In this document: positions 1 to 9,600 of the stretch, one piece after another | Layout: each line of letters opens with the position of its first letter | Numbering within the stretch: the first letter of the stretch is position 1 | Source of the DNA: Kiritimatiellia bacterium | Lineage (GTDB): Bacteria; Verrucomicrobiota; Kiritimatiellia; RFP12; UBA1067 | Assembly: GCA_016296065.1 (NCBI GenBank) | Contig: JAEDKA010000010.1 | Span: forward strand, 1 to 64,000 | Direction of reading: 5' to 3' | DNA: 64,000 nucleotides | The notes under the pieces: model-generated | The model's database searches: none | What the model was told of the DNA's origin: nothing | Seen by the model: the letters and a program-made list of their open reading frames with translations, nothing else | Made by a program: the position numbers and the translations under genes

Positions 1-17
1 GGGGCGAACGAGTGGAT

Positions 18-23
18 ATTATA
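18..23 (-). promoter_or_regulatory. Extended -10 (TGTGGTATAAT) for a gene off the left edge
   Basis: TATAAT is preceded by TG-N, as in the other promoters of the window. A TTGCGC stands 18 bp upstream as a possible -35; the same TTGCGC at 18 bp precedes the acpP -10. The gene it would drive is outside the window. Confidence 0.55.
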
Positions 24-147
24 CCACAGGTTGCCTCCGCCGCGCAAGGGGGTAAATGAAGATTTTTGAAAAAAATTTATAACGACCCGAAATCGGCGGA
101 AATCCAGCAGAAAATGCCATCTATTTTTCGTATTTCCCGGCACCACA

Positions 148-173
148 GGGGGTCCGTCGCTCCGCGACGGACC
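148..173. repeat. Family B hairpin palindrome
   Basis: GGGG precedes a perfect stem GGTCCGTCGC / GCGACGGACC with a TCC loop. The same element recurs at 59067-59092 and, inverted, at 59136-59161. A G-rich head followed by a short hairpin is the usual shape of REP sequences. Confidence 0.8.
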
Positions 174-190
174 ATACAATGCGATATTAT

Positions 191-225
191 GGGGACTGTC
201 CCCATGAAATCCGGGGACTGTCCCC
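191..225. repeat. Family A palindrome, two direct copies
   Basis: GGGGACTGTCCCC occurs at 191-203 and 213-225, each followed by ATGAAATC, giving a 22-bp tandem repeat. It belongs to the dispersed GGGGACAGTCCCC family. Confidence 0.85.
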
Positions 226-249
226 ATGAAATCACTAATGCCCTCGTCC

Positions 250-1584
250 TCAGTGATGCGTACCCCTGATTCTGATGAATGCGCATATTATCCACAGCGC
301 AAGCATCGCGCAGGAGAAGAGGAACACCGGTAGCCAGCCGTGCTCCACGACGAGAGTGAATGCGAGCGCGGTCCAGAGTCCGCCACCCATAAAAGGCTCG
401 TGCAGCAGTTGCTTGTAGCCGAAGCTCGCCGCGGCGCACGTCTTGGAGTCCGGATCGACCGTCCTCAGCAGCATAAGTCCCGTCGCGGTCACGCCCGTGG
501 CCTGTCCGAAGTCCGCAATCGCCCGCTCAAACCAGGCCTCCTTCATGCACCTAGGGCCAAACCACAGCACCGCGAAGATGCTCCACGCCGCGCCGGCGAC
601 GATAAGCGCCGCGAGGGGCACGAGATGCGCCGCGACGACCTTCAGGCTTATCGTAGCAACGGCGGAGACGACGAGGAAGTCGAGCGCGGCGCCTGAGATT
701 CGCTCCATCTGCCCGTGGTCGATCATGAGGTCCTTCTTCACGGCGCGCGCGCAGAGCTGGAGGAGTATGCCGCCGATCATGCACAGCGGAAACAGCGGGA
801 AGCCGCGGAACACTCCCCACCCCGTCAGCTTAAGCAGCCAGAGAATCCCAAAGCCAATGGCGATGGATACGCCGACAATCGCGAGATGCCACGCAAGCGA
901 ATCAATGGAATCGCTCATGACGGTCTGGAAACCGGCGGCCGGACGCATCCGTCGTGCGTGGACGCCGAGCCGTTCGCGGATCTTCCTGCGCTCGAACGGC
1001 ACTACCTCGCTGACGATACCCTTTCTGTGCGCCCAGTTGACGAGCGCCATGCCGACCACAATGCCGACGACCATCCCGACCGTCGCCACCGTAAAGCCGA
1101 GCGCCGCCCCCTCGCTCCATCCCGCCGCGGCGAAGCTCTCCGCCATTCCTCCGACGGTGCCGTGTCCGCCCTCGAAGCCAACCTCGAGGAGATTACCGAA
1201 GCACGGAGGCACGTCGCAGAACCTCGAGAGGACGAATCCAGCGAGACCAAGTCCGACGACATACTGTCCCCATGCAATGATCTGTCCGAGGACGAGCTGC
1301 GGAAACGCGAGCGATACGACCCGTTTGAGGCTGGGAAGCTTTGTGCCGAGGAATAGAGTTGCGAAGACGACATTGATGAGAAAACCCGGAACCTTTCGCA
1401 TGGCGCTGGTTATTTCAGGATCCACCCTGTCGCCGAGAGCGGAGAGGGCCGCGAGCCCTATCGCCCCGCCGATTATGGAGCTCGGCAGATACAAACGCTG
1501 AAGCAGCGGAATCCTAAGCCGGGCGAGCTTGCCGGCGACGAGGAGTCCGCTGAGGGATATGAACACTATAATAGCCAGGGGCAA
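250..1584 (-). CDS. Sodium/glutamate symporter (GltS-like)
   Basis: Predicted inner-membrane carrier of 444 residues, highly hydrophobic, with about ten membrane segments. The glycine-rich stretch FEGGHGTVGGMAES near residue 145 resembles the GltS signature, and total length fits the GltS family (about 400-450). The substrate is probably glutamate or a related acidic solute, but this is not visible in the sequence. The start is TTG at 1584, chosen because GGAGG lies six bases upstream. A -10 (TATAAT, 1671-1676) stands about 85 bp upstream, and a family A palindrome sits in the leader (1611-1623). It follows the GH5 gene by 242 bp and probably has its own promoter. Confidence 0.75.
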   Translation of the reverse strand: MPLAIIVFISLSGLLVAGKLARLRIPLLQRLYLPSSIIGGAIGLAALSALGDRVDPEITSAMRKVPGFLINVVFATLFLGTKLPSLKRVVSLAFPQLVLGQIIAWGQYVVGLGLAGFVLSRFCDVPPCFGNLLEVGFEGGHGTVGGMAESFAAAGWSEGAALGFTVATVGMVVGIVVGMALVNWAHRKGIVSEVVPFERRKIRERLGVHARRMRPAAGFQTVMSDSIDSLAWHLAIVGVSIAIGFGILWLLKLTGWGVFRGFPLFPLCMIGGILLQLCARAVKKDLMIDHGQMERISGAALDFLVVSAVATISLKVVAAHLVPLAALIVAGAAWSIFAVLWFGPRCMKEAWFERAIADFGQATGVTATGLMLLRTVDPDSKTCAAASFGYKQLLHEPFMGGGLWTALAFTLVVEHGWLPVFLFSCAMLALWIICAFIRIRGTHH

Positions 1585-1610
1585 TGCAAACCTCCGTTCT
1601 TGGAATCGGC

Positions 1611-1623
1611 GGGGACAGTCCCC
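1611..1623. repeat. Family A palindrome in gltS leader
   Basis: One copy of GGGGACAGTCCCC lies between the putative -10 (1671-1676) and the TTG start at 1584, so it would be transcribed in the 5' UTR. Confidence 0.85.
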
Positions 1624-1670
1624 GGGAAATCTTGGATTTCCTCATTCGCGCAATCCTCCGTCTGGCGCAT

Positions 1671-1676
1671 ATTATA
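1671..1676 (-). promoter_or_regulatory. -10 box for gltS-like gene
   Basis: TATAAT on the minus strand, preceded by TTTTTG. The leader would be about 80 nt and carry a palindrome and a GGAGG ribosome-binding site. Confidence 0.5.
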
Positions 1677-1806
1677 CAAAAATCCCCCTCGCCGCCGCAA
1701 CGAGACACCGCGACACGAGGGAAATCGTTGGATTTTCGCTTAACGCAAAACGAAAATCGCCACTTTCATGCCAGAAAAATTGAGGAACCTCCAAGGGGGA
1801 ATCGCC

Positions 1807-1819
1807 AGGGACTGTCCCC
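1807..1819. repeat. Family A palindrome after GH5
   Basis: AGGGACTGTCCCC just downstream of the GH5 stop codon (1827). Confidence 0.75.
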
Positions 1820-1826
1820 ACGAATC

Positions 1827-3575
1827 TTACTTCGGGCGGACGGCGCGGGTGACGCATTCCCACGTGACGGGCGTGCGCGAATGCCGCGCAGAAGGGCCGC
1901 CGAGATAAAGCCCCGACGCCTTGTTCCTGAACGTAAAGCCGCCCTTCACTTCCGCGACCTCCCAAAGTCCGTCGCCTTCCCTGTCCTGCCCGAACGCGTA
2001 CTTTCCGTTCGCCCTGCACGTTCCCTCGATCAGACTGCGTCCGTCCGGATGCGCGCAGAGCGAATCGCCGTTGCCCCAGTCGAGTCCGCTCGTCCTCAGC
2101 TCGCACGACATGTCGTAGCACCTGAGCTGCCAGTAGGTCTTTCCGTCGACCTCGTGCGGTATGCCCCTGAAGAGCGCGGCGAACTCGGCGTTGCGCCCTA
2201 CCGGCTTGCGCTCTCCGTACGAGAAGTCCCACGATCCGTTACGCTCAGCCGTGATGTGCAGCTCGTCACCGCCCGTGGACATCCTGAAGAAGCGCGTTCT
2301 CAGATGACGGACGTGTTTGAGCGGAACCTCCGAGCCGTCGAGCGGCTTCGCGACGCCCCTGTCGCGCGCGGCTGGCTTCGCCGGCTTCTCGCGGCCCCAC
2401 CGCGCGTAGAGGTCGAAGAACGCCTTCGGACTGCACTCGGGGTTTCCGTCGAACGGAACGACGATCTTCCCGTCCTTCAGCCAGTCGTCGATCCTGAAGA
2501 GGAGATTGATGTCGCCGCATATAGTCGAGACGTTTCCGAGCCGCTCGATCGTCTTGAGGTACGCGTCGCCCCACTTGGATGTCGAGGCCGTTCCCCATGT
2601 CCCGTAGTTCGCTTTCACCTCCTTGCCGAATTCGTTGAGCTTGCCCTTCCCCGGACGCTCCGGACTCCAGTCGCACTCGGTGACGACGCAGGGATAGTCC
2701 TTCACGACGGGCACGCTTCGGACAAAGTGCGTGTAGAAGCGGTCAGGGTCCGCATTGTCGTCCGACTGCGCGTACCATCCGGGATACACGTGCACCGCGT
2801 AGCCGTAGTTCTTCAGCGGATCCTTCATCGGATGCTCGGCGAAGTCGCGGAAGTTCGACTGGTATCCCGCGCCCGGAACGAGAACGACGCCCTTGAAGCC
2901 CTTGCGCCTCACCATGTCGAGCATCTTCTGGCAGTATTCCGGAAGCGCCGCGGACGACTTCTCACCGTCCTTCGTGAGAACGGACGTCGGCTCGTTCTGA
3001 AGCTCCAGGAGCACCTGCCCGGACATCGCCTGGATGCGCTTGTTCGCGGCGATGACGGACCACTCCTCGATGATGTGGCGGTGGTAGTCGCTCCCCACGC
3101 GCACCTCGCCCGGCGAACAGTAGCACGGACGGATCACGACGTAGAGTCCGCGCTTCACCGCGTTCTCCGTGACCGGGACGAGGATCTTCTCGACGTACCG
3201 CTCGAACCTCGCGCGGTCAAAGGCGTAAAAGTACGGCGCGTCCTTGGACGGCTTCTTCTTGTCGTCGGAGCACCAGTAGCCGTCATCGGTGACGCGGAGC
3301 ATGTTCGCGTAGAGGCCCTGCTTGCGCTCCATCAGCGCAGCGCACAGCTTGTCGAAGTACTCGACGCACCTCTCCACCGCCGCATCGTCGTGTCCCCATC
3401 CCCAGCGGTTGCCGCAGAAGTACGGATGGAACGGATGCATCGCGCCCGCAAGCCGCACGCAGTTGCCCTTCGGGTCGACGAGGTGCCGCCCAGACACGCG
3501 TATCGGCGGGGCGCTCTGCGCGGCGGCGCAGAGCGCGGCCGCCGCGAGGGCGAGTGTGATGACCGTCCTTTTCAT
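1827..3575 (-). CDS. Secreted glycoside hydrolase family 5 (cellulase-like)
   Basis: A 582-residue secreted enzyme. Residues 1-20 form a signal peptide. The TIM-barrel domain (about 25-390) has the GH5 acid/base in LQNEP (Glu195) and the nucleophile in VVTECDW (Glu300), with H262 of YAVHVYP between them. The C-terminal part (about 420-582) contains a stretch around GLWEVAEVKGGFTFRNKASG that resembles a ricin-type/beta-trefoil lectin repeat and may bind carbohydrate. The clan is clear; the polysaccharide substrate is not. The ATG at 3575 has GGAG eight bases upstream and lies 28 bp after the giant beta-helical gene, so the two are probably co-transcribed. A family D palindrome fills the gap between them. 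Confidence 0.8.
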   Translation of the reverse strand: MKRTVITLALAAAALCAAAQSAPPIRVSGRHLVDPKGNCVRLAGAMHPFHPYFCGNRWGWGHDDAAVERCVEYFDKLCAALMERKQGLYANMLRVTDDGYWCSDDKKKPSKDAPYFYAFDRARFERYVEKILVPVTENAVKRGLYVVIRPCYCSPGEVRVGSDYHRHIIEEWSVIAANKRIQAMSGQVLLELQNEPTSVLTKDGEKSSAALPEYCQKMLDMVRRKGFKGVVLVPGAGYQSNFRDFAEHPMKDPLKNYGYAVHVYPGWYAQSDDNADPDRFYTHFVRSVPVVKDYPCVVTECDWSPERPGKGKLNEFGKEVKANYGTWGTASTSKWGDAYLKTIERLGNVSTICGDINLLFRIDDWLKDGKIVVPFDGNPECSPKAFFDLYARWGREKPAKPAARDRGVAKPLDGSEVPLKHVRHLRTRFFRMSTGGDELHITAERNGSWDFSYGERKPVGRNAEFAALFRGIPHEVDGKTYWQLRCYDMSCELRTSGLDWGNGDSLCAHPDGRSLIEGTCRANGKYAFGQDREGDGLWEVAEVKGGFTFRNKASGLYLGGPSARHSRTPVTWECVTRAVRPK

Positions 3576-3584
3576 TCCGTTTCT

Positions 3585-3603
3585 CCGCGGCAGATGTGCC
3601 GCG
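3585..3603. repeat. Family D palindrome
   Basis: CCGCGGCAGATGTGCCGCG lies between the GH5 start and the giant gene's stop, overlapping the GH5 ribosome-binding region. It is an example of the CCGCGGCAGATGCGCCGCG family. Confidence 0.7.
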
Positions 3604-6600
3604 TCAGCGCAGGCGGATGCCGAGTCCTATCGCGGCAACTTTTCCGACGAGGCTCACCGTCCCGTCCTGGTTCTCCACGAGTCTGAGCGCAGAGAGACGC
3701 CTGCTCGACCTCACCTTGCGCGGCCAGTTCTCGATGGAGTCGGCCGTGAGGAACACGACATCGCCTCCGGGCGCGGACCTGTCGAAGCAAGAGATGTCGA
3801 TCGTCGCGCCCTCTGCGAAGGTGACGTTTCCTTCGACGACGAGCCCGGGCTCGATCGAGCCTTCGACAACGATGTTCGCCGTGCCGATCGTGCCCGCGCC
3901 CTTCACAGTGTCGAACGTCCAAGTTCCGCCGCCGAAGTCGAGCGTCGCGCCTTCATCAAGGAGGACGTCGGACGGGATGTTCTCGACATCGGCGGGAGTG
4001 GTCCACTTCACATAGAGGTATTCGCGCACAGCGGCGATCTCCTCGTCCGTGAGCCTGCGGTTGAAGATCATCGACTCTCCGACGAAGCCCGAGGATCCAC
4101 AGATGTTCTCTCCGCGCATTCCGAGATACACCCTGCGCTTGCCCTCGTTGCGCGTGCACTGCCCTAGGCTGTCGTACACGAGTCCGGCGGATGTGACCAT
4201 TGCCATGTTTCCGTCGCCGCCGGTGTAGGCCCCGAAGCCAGAAGCGGATGTCCCGTCCGCCGCAAGGCCCCAGATGTACGCCCTGTCACGCGTATTCTGG
4301 AGGTCTCCCATTGCGAAGAACTCGGGCACGCCGTTCGTGACAGCGTCAACCATTAGACGGCCGTTGCTCCAGCCAGGCCACTGCGCTATGCCTACGACTC
4401 CCCTCACATCATAGTTCACCCCGCTCTGCACCTCGATGCCGAAGACCTGCTCCTCACCTCCGGCATGACGCTCTAGAACGCTGAACATCGTGAATCCTTC
4501 CGAACCGAAGTCATAGAATTCACCAGACATTAGTCCAAACTCGTCATTGGAATGGCTGAGCACGAGACGGGATGCGATCCGATCTGGGGCGCCGTAGGAC
4601 GGGAGGCTGTTCTCGTTGTACGGAACGAGATCGAGATCGCTTCCCCCTGTTCCCTTGTTCTTCATTCCGATGACCTTGCCGCCGTCATTGACGGTGACGG
4701 TCGTGACATCGTCGGGGTCGTACCACGCAACTGCAGTCTTGACCACGTCGGGAACAGCCACGTTGCCGCGGAGAACCTGCGCACTGCCAGAGCCGCCATA
4801 AAGCACCACGCTCTTGACCGTCATGCCGGACATGTCAGGATGCACGCAGTCAAGCGGCACCAGGGCGTCAGAGTCCGCCGTAGGCAGGATGCCGTCCAGC
4901 GACTCTTCAATCGCCGTAACTTCCGCGCCGTTCTCGTCGAAGTACTTGATCGTCGAGCGCCAGTTGGAGGGATTGGACGCATTGCCGTCGCCAGTTGCAT
5001 TGGTCCAGAGCGACTTGACTATCTTCTTCGTCACAATGACGATCGTCGAGCCGTTGAGGTTGAGCGACGCCCCGTCCGCGACCTGAGTGCCTTCGCAGTA
5101 GATGGTCTGGTTGGCCGGGAGCTTGAGCGTGCCCGCCTCGACGATGATCTTTCCACGGACGTTCCAGTCGCAGTGGATTCCGTACGAGTCGCCCTTCACT
5201 TCGAGTGTGCCAAGCCCCTTCTTGGTGAAGGATCCGATGCCGGAGATTCCACGGCAGGCCTCGATTGTCACGTTGTATCCTGCGGTGTCGAACGCCGCGC
5301 CACCCTCGCCGATCGTGACGCCGTCGACGGACGCGAAGAAGAGTCCGGTGTCCTTCTTGGCGACGATCGTTCCGTCATCTATGAACACCTTCGGCGAAGC
5401 CCCCGCCGGCGCACCCTGCGCCTTCTGTATCATGCCGGCGCTGACAATGCCTCCATCGGTGATGTACAGCGTGCCGTCGCACTGGCGCGCGACGGATATC
5501 TCGTTCGCGTCGAGTTCGCCGCCGGCGACGTTGAGGACGGCATGCTGCGCGTTCGAATTGTTGCCGACGCGTATCGTCCCTCCGACCGTCGCCTTGCCGC
5601 CCGTGATGTCGACTTGGCCCCATCCGTTGGACGACGCCGTGATGTTCATGTCTCCGGCTGCGGTGAGCGTGCCGGACGACACTACCAGACGGCCCGCGCT
5701 GCTGCCTCCGTTGGAGTCCGCGATCTGGATGGAACCAGCGGTGACGTCAAGCTTTCCGCCATCGACGACGAGCTTGCTAGCTGTCTCGGCCGACGGTCCG
5801 CCGTGGTCGGCGAGGCCGTCCGCAAAACCGACCTGGACAGTGTTGTTCGCCGTCACCTCGCCGCCGTAGATGTACATCTCGCCGCGTCCGCCGCCCTGGA
5901 CGCAGATGCCCAGCGCCCCCGGCCATCCGCCGCCAAGCGCCGTTATGGTGCCGCCGTATACGTTCATTCTGCAGTTGTCGTAGGCGCCCGCCTGGCAGAC
6001 GACGAACTTATATGCTTCCACTTCGCCGCCGTACATGTTCGCCACGCATCCGCCGCCCCAGCGCCCGACGACAAAATCGCCGCTGGTCCGGATAGTTCCG
6101 TTGGTGATGTCGTAATAGGCCGCACTGCCCCAGATAGACGCGATGAACGTCGCCACGCTGAGTTCGTCGCCTTCGAGAAGCGCCGCGTACTTCGACTCGT
6201 AGAAGCACGTGTCCTCCGTGCCGGGTGTCTCGCGGACCCTGGGGTCGCTATTGTTTACGTACCAGTTCCCGCCTGTGCCAAGGCGATAGTCGCCGACTGC
6301 GTTGTCCCACTTCAGCTCATGGGGTTCATCGACGACGCTGCTTTCCCACTTCGCGTACACGACAGCGGCTCCGTTGCCGGTGTCCTGCTCGTTCTCGACA
6401 TCCCAGCCCTTGAACGTGTAGCCGTCGCGGGTCGGCGTGTCGCGCGGAAGGATGCGCTCGCCGTTCGTTCCGAAGCGGTGTATCGCATTCGTCGTCGAGG
6501 AGCCCTCGTACGGGACATAGCTGACGGTCCTGAAATTGTTCTTTGCTTCGTACGCATCGACGCGCGCGAGCACCTCGTCCGGCGTCTCTCCCGAGAGCGC

Positions 6601-9600
6601 CGCCGTGATCCGTCCGATCTCCTCGTCCGTGACGCCGCACATCTGGAGGTACTGGCGGCAGCGGGAGGCGACGGAAACGCCGTACTGCGCGTCCTTCGTG
6701 TTGTAGACGTACTTGCCGTCGTTGCAGTTTCCGCGAAGGATGTAGCGGATGAACTTTTCGGGAATCGCGGAGCTGCGCGAACCGCCGATGTTCGCGAAGT
6801 TGCTCATGAGATAGTCGCGGTAGAGGACCTCTTCCTCGACGCCCATGAGGCCGAGAAGCAGAAGTCCGGTGATGCCTGTGCGGTCCGTGCCGATGCGGCA
6901 GTGGAAGTAGGCCGGAAGCCTTCCCTCGCTTCCCAAAGTCGAGAAGACGTTGCGCATCTGGTTCGTAAAGGTGCCGTTGTCGTCCGCGCCGATCATAGTG
7001 CCTTCGTTCTCGCCCCATCCAAGCCCGAAGCGGTAGTACTTGCAGTTGTCCGCTGCGAACGAGTTGTCGGCTCCGTTCGGATCAAGGTTCTGGTACTCGG
7101 TCGGCATTTCCGTGTCGAGACCGACTTTGCGCAGATCGATCTCCGTCTTGAGCCCGATCGCTGTGAGGTAGCTCGCGGACCTCTGCTCGGCGGTCGCGCT
7201 GACGAATCCGTCGAGATGCCCGCCGCGGATGATGACGTCCTGGTTCATCTTCTTGCCGCTTACGGACTCTAGCGGCCAGCTACCGACGTCACGCACGTTG
7301 TATACGAATCCGGGATTCACGGGAATGTCGATGCGGAGCGTCCTCGGCGCGACGGCCTCCGTCGTGAAGGAGTAGGCAAGTCCGCCAACTGCGCCCGTGA
7401 CGTTGCTTGCGGTGTTGAGGTTCATGTAGGTATTGGTCACGCCGTTTGCTGCAACGGCTATGTAGCGTGGCGTCTCCCTCGATTCGGTGCCCTTCGAGCC
7501 ATAGACGGAGGAGTACGTCTCGAAGTCGGGGTTTGCGAGCCATGCCGAAAGCGGACTGCGGTGAAGCTGGACCGTTCCGAGGTCCTGTCCGTCAGACTCC
7601 ACGTCCAGCACGGTCGTGTACGCGAGGCCGTCAATGTCGAACCTCTCCCCGTCGACGACATCACCCTCCTCGATGACGATTTCGCCCTGGAAGGAATTGT
7701 TTCCGGAGAGAGTGAGCGTGCCGAGTCCGCGCTTGACGATTCCGCCAACACCCGTGAGGTCGTGGGCAATCGTAACGTCGTGTCCGTTGGTGTCGAAGAT
7801 GAGTCCGCCTTCGGCGATCTCGCAGGTGAGCCCCGCCGCATCGTCAAGATAAGAGACCTGGTCGCGCGTCGCCTTGAGGACGCCGCCGTTGAACACTAGC
7901 GTGCTGCCGGGGGTGAGGTAGGTCATGCGGAACTTCGACATCGTGACGGTTCCGCCGTTGAGCACGATGTGCGCGGGATCAGATCCGGTCCCATCGCTCT
8001 TGATGTGGCCGAAGCCGATTCCGTAGTCGGCCGTGTCCTTGATGTTGAGTTCGCCGCCGTTAACGGTCAGGTAGCCCGGGCCGCCGTCGCCGACATAGAG
8101 CATGTTGGCGTTGATGTTCACCGTGCCGCCGTTGATGATCATCTCGGACCTCGCGCCTTCTCCGACGTTCGCGCCGATCGAGGAGTCGGCGGAGACATTA
8201 ACGGTTCCGCCATCGATCTGCAGCGTAGCCACGACGCCCGGATTGTTGTTAGCCGTCTTCTTGTCCTTTCCGCCGACAAGGAACGACTTGGTGTTCCACG
8301 TACCGCTCTTCACCTGCATGAGTGCCGTTCCGTCCGTTCCGGACTCGCCGATCTTGACGAAATCCGGCGCGGTCGTCACAAGGGTTCCGCCGTCTAGGAT
8401 TAGCTTGGCGTCGCCTCCGGTCTTGGCGCCCGAGAGGACGAAGAGGCTTTCCGTCGCAGTGAACGTGCCGTTGCTGATCGCAAGCGTCGCCTCGGCATTG
8501 TCGCCTCCGCCTACGACGCGTCCGCTCTTCGCCGTGACCGAGCCGCCGTCGAGGAGGAAGTCGGCCTTGGCCCCTTCGGAGTATCCGAGGCGAAAGTACT
8601 TGCTGGAGTACGTGCCGCTGTCGATCTCGAGGCTTGTGACTGAGTTCGAGCCGAGCACCCAGTCCGCATTGGGGAAATCAAGTCCGTAGGACGCATCCGT
8701 CGCGCTCCACACGAGCGGAGTCTCGCCAGAGTCGACGAACACGTAGTTGGCGAGTTCGATCGCGGAGTCGAACACGGTGCGGCTGTTGGTGAACGGTCCC
8801 TGGAAGTGGACCTCCCCGAAGAAATTGTCGACGGGCGCCGAGGCTCCGCCTTCGCCGCCGGCAGAGGCAGCCCAGTTGGCGCTTTCGGACGCGAGCGCGC
8901 CCTGCGTCGCGCCAAGCCAGTACCTGGATTCGTTCTGCGTCTCGTCCGGCACCACCTCGTACGTCGTGCCGTTCGCGCTGACCGTGCCCTTCTGGACGAT
9001 GATCTTCTCGGCCGGGAACGCGGAGGAAAGCGTAAGCTTGCCGTTGCCCTTCTTCGTTATGGTGCCGATGTCAGCGCTTCCCGTTGCCGCAATGCCGTCG
9101 GGGCCTACAAACTGATGCGCAATCGTAACGTCGAAGCCGGCGGTGTCGATGACGAGTCCGCCAGGGCCGATCTCGCAGGTGAGGTTGTCGTTGGCGTTGA
9201 TGAACGAGGTCGTGGTTGCCGTAGGCTTCAGTGTACCGCCGTTGAATACCGCCTTCGTTCCCGGCTGGACATAGTCGAGCCTGAAGCGCTTGGTAGTGAG
9301 GACACCTCCGTTCATGGTGAGCGTGCCTACGTCTTTTCCTGTCTTCTTGCGCCCGAACGTAAGGCCGCCGTTGTCGCTGTCGGCCATCGTGAACGTGCCG
9401 CCGTTGATCGTCAGCGCGCCAGGGCCAGACTCGCCGACGTAGAAGTAGCCGTAGTTGCAGTTCACCGTCGCCCCCTCGTTGACGATCATCTCGGCGAACG
9501 AGTCGCTTCCGGTCGCGTAGCCGATGCCGCTTTCTGCGCCTATTACCAGTGTCCCGCCGTTGATTATGGCCTTGTTGTATGAGTTCGCGACGTCATACGC

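Larger units (their letters stand above)
1..249. other. Non-coding left edge with leftward promoter and palindromes
   Basis: No convincing gene. It holds a leftward extended -10 (18-23), a perfect 10-bp-stem hairpin of family B (148-173) and two family A palindromes in a 22-bp direct repeat (191-225). The gltS-like gene ends at 250, so these palindromes lie directly behind its stop codon, a usual place for REP-type elements. Confidence 0.7.

Noticed and set aside
191..225. CRISPR-like direct repeat at the left edge
   Set aside because: Only two copies with no spacer; they are the dispersed family A palindrome.
1584..3686. A 700-residue open frame on the plus strand opposite GH5
   Set aside because: Arg-rich and featureless; it is the antisense of a strong GH5 gene with signal peptide and catalytic motifs. 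High GC makes long antisense frames common here.
4552..7272. A 906-residue open frame opposite the giant beta-helical gene
   Set aside because: Its sequence is Arg/Ala/Val-rich with no motif, and the minus strand has repeats and domains that fit real families.
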